Source: Acanthaster planci (taxonomy: Eukaryota; Echinodermata; Asteroidea; Valvatida; Acanthasteridae). Taken from it: 64,000 nt of DNA. The notes beneath the pieces are model-generated. The model was not told the DNA's origin, ran no database searches, and saw only the letters and a program-made list of their open reading frames with translations. A program made the position numbers and the translations under genes. The stretch covers positions 115,763 through 179,762 of the forward strand of contig NW_019091520.1 in the NCBI RefSeq assembly GCF_001949145.1, written 5' to 3'. Below are positions 55,912-64,000 of the stretch, in pieces (within the stretch, counting starts at the first letter, position 1; each line of letters starts with the position of its first letter).

Positions 55912-58900
55912 CTGAAAAGGAAGTCAGACACAAGGTTGCCTTGAGTAATCTTCAACAAGCATGAGTTGTAAAGACACCATCTGCCAATGGTTCAGAGACA
56001 AACTTGAGTTCTTTGGTGGTGAATATTTGCACAGTTAATAAGTTTCAAACCTGCAGATATTTCCATCTAGATTTCAATGTTACAATCATATCTTATATAC
56101 ATGTGCAACATGCTATGTGGTTCATGACTAGCAGGGGCTGATCCAGAAATTTTTCCAGGGGGGTTGAGACTGGAGTTTTTTTTAATGTTTCATTTTTGTA
56201 GACAAGCAGAAATGATGATGAAACATTATTCACGTCATACACTGTTTACAATGGTATCGGTGCACTTATACTGTAGTTAATTTTATTATTTTCCCCATAT
56301 CTTTTTGCTATTTTTGTCTCAGAGCAGGACGGGGGGTGCTTTGACCACTCCTACACCCCTCTAGATCTGCAACTGACTCATCTCAAACATACTGCACATC
56401 AAGGGCCTAGGTTGTGTAATTTGTGTCCATGCAGCCCTCTGCATCCTATTTAACCCGACTCAATTTTTTTGGGTGGCATTTTTAAGGGCAGTTTTGGTAC
56501 CATTTTGATGTCCATGCTAATGTGCATTTGCATATTCATGAAGAAGAGTGTGATGTCATGAAACTTCGAAGGTTACAACTATTTCTGCACTATAATGTGC
56601 CTCAGAAATTGATATTTTCTTGTCACAAATTTTGTTTCATTTGTTGATTTGTCATTTCTTGAATTCATGACTGTCAGCCTGTGACTGAAGTTTTTCTCAC
56701 AAATATTTGGGGTAAAATTTTTTATTTTAAAATTTTGGGTCCATAATTTAAACAAGATATCCCCAAAATGAACAGTATCTTACTGTCATGACTACATAGA
56801 AACAGCACAGCAGAGTCATTTATTAGGAAAGCCATGAAAAACTTTTTTTTAAAACGGTTAAAAATGCTTAAAAAGGCATTTTTTTTACTGAAACCTAAGT
56901 TATACAGCTTTCCCTAAATTTGAGATGAGCAGAAAGTAGCACAAACTCCTTTCCATGAAAACTTCATATTATCAGGCTGGACCCTTTGAAGTGCCAGAGT
57001 GAGCCGCCTTACCGACTTTGAAGTTACTCGTGGCTAGCGTTGGGCAAGTGAAGAGCCGGGGGAAGACCATGTACATCGGGATAGTGATCCCTCGACAAAC
57101 ATCGCCCTCGCCGATCTGGATGTTCTGGATCTCCGTTGCTAAGGCAGAAGATTTTATACAGGGGAGAAAAACATGACTTTGTGAAAGAAAATGCCGATGG
57201 TAACCAGGGTTTTGTTAGCACGTTGCAAATTGGCATTTTCATTCTTTTCTACACATTTTCACCATCCCTTTTTTTAAAATTCTGTCTCGATTTTGCTTAA
57301 TTAGTGTCATTACTTTGCTGCTAAAATCCTCAGCCTACTGCAATCTTGCCAACCTGCAACTCCCCGGCTATGCATAGACTTGCTTCCATAACTTACATTT
57401 TACATATAATAAGGCACCCTGGGATGAACGCTCAGGAAAGCGCTAGTCTGGGCTCCTTGCACCAAACTGATGTTTTACAACCAACTTGTGGAATGGTGTA
57501 ACTCTGTCCGAGCAGAATTGGCCGAGATAATGAGGCAAAAGCAAGTTAGCAATGTGATGACAAGAGACTGTCAGAATCATGTGATATTGGTGGAGAAAAC
57601 TGAACTGATGCTGCGCATATTTAATCAGGTGCAGTATTTGCCCCACAAAAAAACGGTTCCCAGCCAAAATGTCATTTATCATGTATTAATTGCTTATCAC
57701 TGGTTCTCTGTTGATTTCTACTGAGCACATCCAAATTACTTGGCTACGGCTTAAAACTATGCACGACTCAGTAGGAAATGGCTTTGGCTGCTATCACAGA
57801 CTTGTACGTAATCTCTAGCCGCAGCCAAGTAATTCGGATACAGGAATACTTTCTTGAACAGCATGCTAGGGAAATATGGGACCGGGGGACCTTACCATCC
57901 CTAGCGTAGCCCTCTGCACACCCACATGTCTCTACTCGTACCAGCTGTATCTCCACTGACTTGATGGGTGCGTCGCAGTACTCGATGACCACCGTACCGG
58001 TCAGGGGGTTCTTAATGCAGCAGATGGCTGAGTCTAGCTTACCCTTAATGCTGAAGCGGGGCAGGCCACCTTTCTGTAAAACAAGAAAAGATCGCAATAG
58101 CTGTAGCCACGCTTCACGCTGGATGGTGTGTAAGCAGGCAGGGGTTGTCTGTGTCAGTTAAACCCAAGCGGAGATGCAAGCACATCCTGGCAGTTGCATG
58201 TGCCGTAACCTATGACATCTCTCCACCATGAGCAGAAGCACCCCCTCATTGGTTGAAAAGAGCCGTGTTGGTGGGGAGTGTTCATTTTGTTAGTTGCAAT
58301 GCAAGCAAAACGAGTGCATTTCTAGTCGTTCGTGAACCAGCAAAGTGCAGTTCCAACCAAAAGAGCCTCCGTTGCTAGGAAAATTGCGCCCTCTCTTGGT
58401 CCAGCTCGGGGCGCATATTCGTCCTAAGCTCAAGTTATTTCTTTTGTGTGTGTACACACACAAAGGCTCAAACAAATCAAGGAAGGTGGCAGTGTGTGAG
58501 GCTCTCAAGTGTCCTCTGTGCCATGGCTGAGCTTTGTTGCAACTAACACTCCCAGAAAGTGTCTGGGATTATCTGTGTCAGCACAGTCAGTAAATGAGCA
58601 GTTTGGACGCCATGTGCAACCGAAAACAATGCATGAAATCCAATGAAAATGCACTCTCTTTGAATTGAACACAGGATTTTTCTGGTATCAAATTTTTGAC
58701 AGAAAAAGTGATTTCATCTCATTTATGTATGCCATGCTTGTGATTTGCACATTATGTGAATCACCCATTTGGAGCAGGCCCAAGTTTTTTTGCCTATGAC
58801 AAACTCCGGTCGAAACTCACTGGTTTTGGATCCAGCAGTTTGCATTCCAATGTTTTTTTGAATCAAAACTTAATGAAGTGGGAACAGGTGGTTGGCGATG

Positions 58901-61900
58901 GTGCCAGGGTGATTGTTAATCTTATAATTGCTTACTGCTTATCAAGTCAGGATGTGAAACTGGTGTTTCACGTAACTATGCATTTAGAGTACATCTTTCG
59001 GAATTCGTTCCAGTTTATTCACTGTGTTCTACAAACACACATGCCTGTGCTCAAGACGGCGTTCAAGTCTCTCCTCGCAGGGAATACCCTAACCCTGCAG
59101 TATACGTGGGCTGGAAACCCTGCCAGATGCATCAGACTGCTTCGTTTGTCAACGTGGCTTGGCTGCAGGCGAGATCCAACAGGCCAGTCCTCCCCAAGGC
59201 CAGACAGCCTGGGAGTCTGTGGTTGCCAGTCACCACAAGATCCAACAGTGGCATTTTCCAATGGGACTAGCTCCCATTTTCTCAACATAGCCAGGATGTG
59301 CAGCTGCTGTTCATTGCCCAGTGTAACAAAGTGCACCAGACTGTTTCATACATACATGTAGTAGACTTTTGCTGCATCCCGTAGGGTCATTGACAATACA
59401 GCTCTAAGGTATACTTACATCTTTGATGTTCTGTAAGGACTCGGGCGTGATGGCAAACGGCACCGGCTTAGGCTGCGCCTTCTCCTTCGGGTCCTTGTAC
59501 TCTACGATGAACTCAATGGACTTGGTCAGGTCCTTGGCCAATAGAGGGCGCTTCAGCTCCCCCTTGATGGTGTACTGCAGAGTTGATGCAAGTGAATGCT
59601 GGTTTATAGTACATGCATGTGACTCATTGCAATCTGCACATCCACACATGAAGACACAGTTTAATTGCTATGTGCTGTTGTTTAAGAGGGTCAGATTGAC
59701 TGGGGTTTGAAGAAATATGACTTCAGTCTCCAAGACTTGTGACTTTTTTCTATCACCACATTACTGCTGCATTACTACTGAATTTTTTTTTTAATTCATG
59801 ATCCAAAATATATGTAGCACTATGCCACCATGACTAAAGTCCAGAATTTGTCCCGGCCCTAATCCCCTTGCGTGTGCGAAAAGATTTATATTGAAATACA
59901 CGTACCAGGATTCGTACTGGCATCTTGCACTCTGACCCTTCATTCCAAACCCCCAAGCATTTGTTTTTGCTCGAAACCAGAAAATAATATACACATTAAA
60001 ACAGTGAGTAAACTGACTAGGTACTGAAAATTGAGCTTTTGAGTGATGTCTTGAACCCAACCAGAAAGACATCAGATAATGGAGTCACTTTAGATTTTCT
60101 GTTCTACCTGAATGTTGACAAACACTCCATGGTAGGTCTCGTACAGGGTCTTATTGGCCTTGGGCTTCAGGGGAAGCTCAAATGGGATCTCTGTCTTTCC
60201 GGCTGGAATCTTGCCCGGTTTGGCGACGCTAACCACGTAATTCAGGAGCTGTATGGGCTGGAAATATTACACAGAAATAAAAAACAGACATTTTTTTAAA
60301 GTTTCTGAAATACTTCAGTATGTGAGACTGTGACCTTCAGTTTTGGAAACCACAGAAAAATAAAATCAGGATAGCCTTACTCACTCAGCTAACAACATTC
60401 TCCAAATCTTCTACGGCAGATCAAGGGGGAAGCAAAATTTTCTTTTTAGAACTCCACAAACCTCCACCTTAGAACTTGTGCACAAAGTCAACGGGGCCAT
60501 GACAATCCAGTATTTTCAAAGAGAACTTGAAGTATTTTTTTACTCCTTCATTAGTGTTTCCACACCACATTTTCACTTTTCAAATAGTTTTCAAGTCTAA
60601 AGGAAGATGAGTGGAGGTTAGTTATGGAACTATTTCTGGCAAGGCTCTCTGTTGCTTCACAACATTGGTTTCATCCGACGGTGCCATGAACTTGAAAAGT
60701 GGAAAGGGACGTAATAGCCGTATTTTACATTTCAAATCATGAGATACAGTAACAAGAGAACAGTTATGCTTGGGACCTGGTGCTAATCAAATTCCAATGA
60801 ACTCGGACAAACCTATTGGTTTTTGTTCCTCCCACGCTATCCATATAACTGAAAATGTACATATAGATTCATATATGTGACTGACACAATAACTGGACTT
60901 GATCGACGTGGTACATGTACATGAGTCTGTGACCAGACGTGTCACCAGTTGCAATCCTGGTCAAATCTCATTGGGTTCCCCACCCCCTGCCCCCCCCTTT
61001 CAATACGCACACAGTCTGCACTCCAGCTCGAGAAGACAACATTGACTGGGGGAGTGGGAAGCCTGCAAAGGGTCTGGCTATCGAAACGTGTCCAAACAGT
61101 TTTGTCCACAATTGCACACTCCACACGGGACCTGTGGTGAACTTTTCACTGGGCTAGTCATCAGACAGTCCTGAAGTGTGGCCCAACGTAGGAGTCTTTC
61201 ATGTACATGACAGACTCGAACACACCACTAACTCTTAACCCTAACTGCCCAAAACGTGCCATACTCCAACAGCAGGTTTTGCGAGGTTTTGTCAGGTTTG
61301 GTACCATACCTGAGGAACTTGTTGTTGAATTTTGTGAGACTTGGGATGAAAGGCCCAGGGAAATGGTGTTGGATTCTGTGTGAGTTGGGACACACACGGG
61401 TCACTGTGTGCAGTGTCTGGCTTGCTGTACCAATTGTTGGACTGTGCTTGATTTTGTCAGGTTTGATACTGTTCAGTACAAGTCATCCTATACTGCATAG
61501 ACCCATCCATACCATATCACTCAAACTCCAACGGGCTCATTCTGTTGGAGTTTATCAGGTTTGGTACACTAACCTGAATGTACAAGTACATAGACAAGTA
61601 CATGAACCTGTTGGATTTTGTGAGGTTCAGTATGCTGTCTAGTGCAGGAGCCTAGGGGGTTAGGGTTAATACCCTCCTGGATCCACTAAAATCCTCCAGG
61701 AGGTTTTGGGGAGGTTCAGAGGATGGAGGAAGACTGGCCAAAAGAACTGGTTGATTGTGAAGGATGCACAGTGCCAAGGCTGCGGGAGAGACCTTGTGTT
61801 GTTTATACTTGGCCATGCCTAAGTTCATGCTCTCATCATACATGTATGAAATTCTCCACACTGCTCCAGGATACCAATTGACAGGAATTGCCGGAGGGTT

Positions 61901-63739
61901 TTTGAAGGATTGTGGAGGGTACCTAGCAAAAAGACCTTGGAGGGTTAAGGCTAAAACACAACTTCAAGTCTTACTCGCCTCGTATCTATTACTTCTTGCC
62001 ATGTGATTCCTAAACCTATAGTCTTACCTTGATTGAGTTGTAGAAAGCCTCAAACAGCCCAACGTTCTTCGAGCTCAGCTGTAGGTTGACCGAGCCATCC
62101 ACCACCAGCGTGATGCCCTGATGCTGGACATCCGACTTACTTTGTACAACCACTAATCCTGCTAGCACATCCTGTATATTGTACACGTATATTTGTAAGA
62201 CAGAAAAAAAACACACTCAAATATCCCCGGTAGTCAATAACAAAACAGATCCAGTGGTGTATTAAAGCACTTCTTTCTGAATACCAGGTACTGCCAAGTA
62301 CTTGGACTGCTGGTTACCATTCAAGTCCAAGTGAACTGTACAAATACTTTGCCAACTTGTGAGTACAAGTACTTTAGCTTCCAATAACTTATTAAATTAC
62401 AAACACAAAAACACACAAAGACAGACAAAACAAGTAAACACGTACATGTAGCTGCAAGTTTGTGTAGCCTGAAACCAGCACAGTATGTTAAATTAAGATA
62501 CAAGAGTTAATTGCCCAAAACACAGAAATACGTGTATGTACTAATTACGAATATGTATTTAACAAAGAGATCTTATATTTCTTTTTGAAAGCTGACAGAG
62601 TATTTAAATTTCTAAGTGAATCTGATAATGAATTGCACAACTTGGGTCCCTCATATTTAACAGTTCTTTGGGCAAGGAGAGTACAGGTTTGTGAGAGGGG
62701 AAATAAGTATGAAGAGAAGCCTGAGTGCTCGTATTTGGTACGCCAGTTCTTCTGAGTATGAGTTCTTGTCCGAGTGCACTGTGCTTGGAGCTGATGAAAA
62801 TTATGTGTGAATTACACGGTGATAAAAACTACCAATAGTCTTTGTAAACGTTTGTCAACAATTTAAAACTATTTCTTTTTATCAACAACAGCAGTCCCAA
62901 ATCTGTTTTTCAAGAAAATACTACACAGTGGACATGCAGACATGAAAGTTGACATCCAGTAAATCAAATTTACAGTGCATCTACATGTACACAGGTGAGG
63001 AAAAGTCCGTCATGCACATCAGGTATTTTGGGCTCATTCCTCAGACTGAAATTTAGTGCAAAACAGAAGTACAATGAGCATTCAAATGGCTGAGAAAAGA
63101 TGTTACCTTCAAATTCCGTTCTTACCACTTTAAATTTCCACTTTAAAAGCGAAGCTGTGTCATGTCGTTTGGTGCGCCAATCGTGCCAATATCTATTCTA
63201 CCGGTTCATGTGCAGAAACTAAAAGTACAATTCCTTCCCAAATATTTCTCCCCTACATGTAACTTGTTATGTCTCCATGTACTTGTACAAAAAGTTGTAG
63301 GCCTAAAAAACTAATGGAAAAAACCCCCACACACACAAGTTGTGAATGTGAGCCCGTGCTGTATGTGACGTCATGGTTGTGGCCAGTGTTGGTTCCATTT
63401 TCATGATTTTTGCACAATATGATGTTCTGAAATCTGTACAACCATGACAGCAGCCAATAAAGAAGACATACTTCATTCGAACAACTCTCAAGGGCACAAA
63501 TTATTCAAATGCCCTTAACCAATGCTTGATTTAGTAAAGACTATTTACTTCACTTGCAAAATGACGACTTGCCATGGCGTGGCTGCTGAGCATGTGAGGT
63601 GTAATGCTGGGTATGATTGGTCGGGCGATATCAGAAATTAGCAAACTGTTGCATACATTAGAAAAGAACTAAGACAAATATTTACCCCCTCGTAGTATAT
63701 CTTATTGACTTTCTTCAGCCGAATGTCGAGAAATGCCAT
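55829..63739 (-). CDS. VPS26C: VPS26C (DSCR3), Commander/Retriever subunit
   Basis: Arrestin-fold protein related to VPS26. In vertebrates it assembles with VPS35L and VPS29 into Retriever, which retrieves integrins and other cargo from endosomes to the plasma membrane. Seven coding exons join in phase to 296 residues, almost the human length (297), and identity to human VPS26C is high along the whole length. Examples are SVGVFEAFYNS-like and KTEIPFELPL in the first arrestin half, and QLVRVETCGCAEGYARD and HLITENFPVKL in the second. All introns are GT-AG. No lesions were found. Introns range from 0.3 to 1.8 kb and hold repeat family A copy 4, a foldback element and a degenerate tandem repeat. 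The start at 63739 gives MAFLDIRLKK, aligning with the human N-terminus. Confidence 0.96.
57013..57138 (-). CDS. VPS26C: VPS26C exon 6
   Basis: Encodes TEIQNIQIGEGDVCRGITIP and MYMVFPRLFTCPTLATSNFK. It starts and ends inside codons, in phase with exons 5 and 7. The donor is GTAAGG. Confidence 0.94.
57729..57839. mobile_element. Short foldback element in VPS26C intron 5
   Basis: 23-bp arms (ATCCAAATTACTTGGCT... and its complement at 57817-57839) with two mismatches and a 65-base loop. Confidence 0.68.
57896..58073 (-). CDS. VPS26C: VPS26C exon 5
   Basis: Encodes KGGLPRFSIKGKLDSAICC, PLTGTVVIEY and VETCGCAEGYARD. The invariant CGCAEGYARD block marks the family. The donor is GTAAGG. Confidence 0.95.
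58230..58437 (+). repeat. Dispersed repeat family A, copy 4
   Basis: The most complete copy: CACCCCCTCATTGGTTGAAA, AGTGTTCATTTTGTTAG, TAGTCGTTCGTGAACCAGC, CCGTTGCTAGGAAAATTGCG and GCCCTCTCTTGGTCCAGCTC. It lies in VPS26C intron 4. Confidence 0.82.
59419..59574 (-). CDS. VPS26C: VPS26C exon 4
   Basis: Encodes YTIKGELKRPLLAKDLTKSI and ITPESLQNIKD. The acceptor is CTGCAG and the donor GTAAGT. Confidence 0.95.
60108..60257 (-). CDS. VPS26C: VPS26C exon 3
   Basis: Encodes PIQLLNYVVSVAKPGKIPAG and LYETYHGVFVNIQ. The acceptor is TTCCAG and the donor GTAGAA. Confidence 0.95.
61260..61660 (+). repeat. Degenerate tandem repeat, about 100-bp period
   Basis: The core TTTTGTCAGGTTTGGTAC or a variant recurs near 61290, 61455, 61550 and 61615, each preceded by GTTGGA/GTTGTTG-like sequence. 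Copies are eroded and spacing uneven. It lies in VPS26C intron 2. Confidence 0.5.
62028..62171 (-). CDS. VPS26C: VPS26C exon 2
   Basis: Encodes DVLAGLVVVQSKSDVQHQG and VNLQLSSKNVGLFEAFYNSI. The acceptor is TACAG and the donor GTAAGA. Phase 0. Confidence 0.95.
63686..63739 (-). CDS. VPS26C: VPS26C exon 1
   Basis: Encodes MAFLDIRLKKVNKIYYEG before GTAAAT. The start codon aligns with the human N-terminus one or two residues shorter. Confidence 0.9.
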
Positions 63740-64000
63740 TTTCAGATAGCTAGTCACCCCTTGCGCACATCCACACCGCCCCTACATGTAGCTGATTATT
63801 CATCTTGTTAAGCTTGAATTGCGCCCTCTAGCATGTCTCTAGCGCACATGCAAAAAAAGATCTGTTCTAAATAGATCCGAAGGTCTGCGACATCTTTAGA
63901 GCGAAAGCTTGTCAACTTATCTATCATGAAGGGCCATTATTTAATTGAAAACGAATACCATTTTTGTTTTTGATACCTAAGAATAAAATTGACAACAATG
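63740..64000. other. 5' flank of VPS26C
   Basis: No coding sequence was seen. It should contain the VPS26C promoter; no TATA box is obvious near the start codon. Confidence 0.4.

Noticed and set aside
58756-59361. 201-codon plus-strand open frame within VPS26C intron 4 and beyond
   Set aside because: No domain or conserved motif; cysteine-rich, patternless composition and its position in an intron suggest chance.

Overview
The window is animal nuclear DNA with split genes, GT-AG introns, moderate AT richness and a dense load of decayed transposable elements. The gene content (an extracellular MAM/Ig protein, a metazoan cystathionine beta-synthase and VPS26C) together with the mix of repeats (tRNA-derived SINE, Tx1-like LINE, Ty3/gypsy and BEL/Pao pieces, many foldback elements) fits a marine deuterostome invertebrate such as an echinoderm, hemichordate or amphioxus. 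I cannot fix the species from sequence alone. All three protein genes lie on the minus strand.

1-25.7 kb: a large gene for a secreted or cell-surface protein. Read 5' to 3' (high to low coordinates) it has a signal-peptide exon, three MAM domains of three exons each, then twelve single-exon Ig domains. The last exons lie beyond the left edge. I could join all 22 exons in frame; every junction is phase 1. Ig1-Ig10 are five tandem copies of an Ig doublet made of two alternating Ig types. The introns carry several MITEs, a decayed THAP fragment and tandem repeats.

25.7-35.9 kb: intergenic, with a CR1/L2-like LINE 3' fragment (minus), a broken Ty3/gypsy element (plus) that runs directly into a BEL/Pao C-terminal fragment, and a 21-bp tandem repeat.

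35.9-45.0 kb: cystathionine beta-synthase, twelve coding exons, about 523 residues. It has the heme-binding N-terminus, PLP core and C-terminal tandem CBS domains, but one base is missing in exon 4.

45.0-55.8 kb: intergenic, with a Tx1/L1-like LINE 3' end, a tRNA-derived SINE, a heavily decayed second LINE, several foldback elements, a GAGTCA-rich tract and one undetermined base.

55.8-63.7 kb: VPS26C (DSCR3), seven coding exons, 296 residues, complete. CBS and VPS26C act in unrelated processes (transsulfuration; endosomal retrieval), but both map to human chromosome 21q22, so their adjacency may be retained ancestral linkage.
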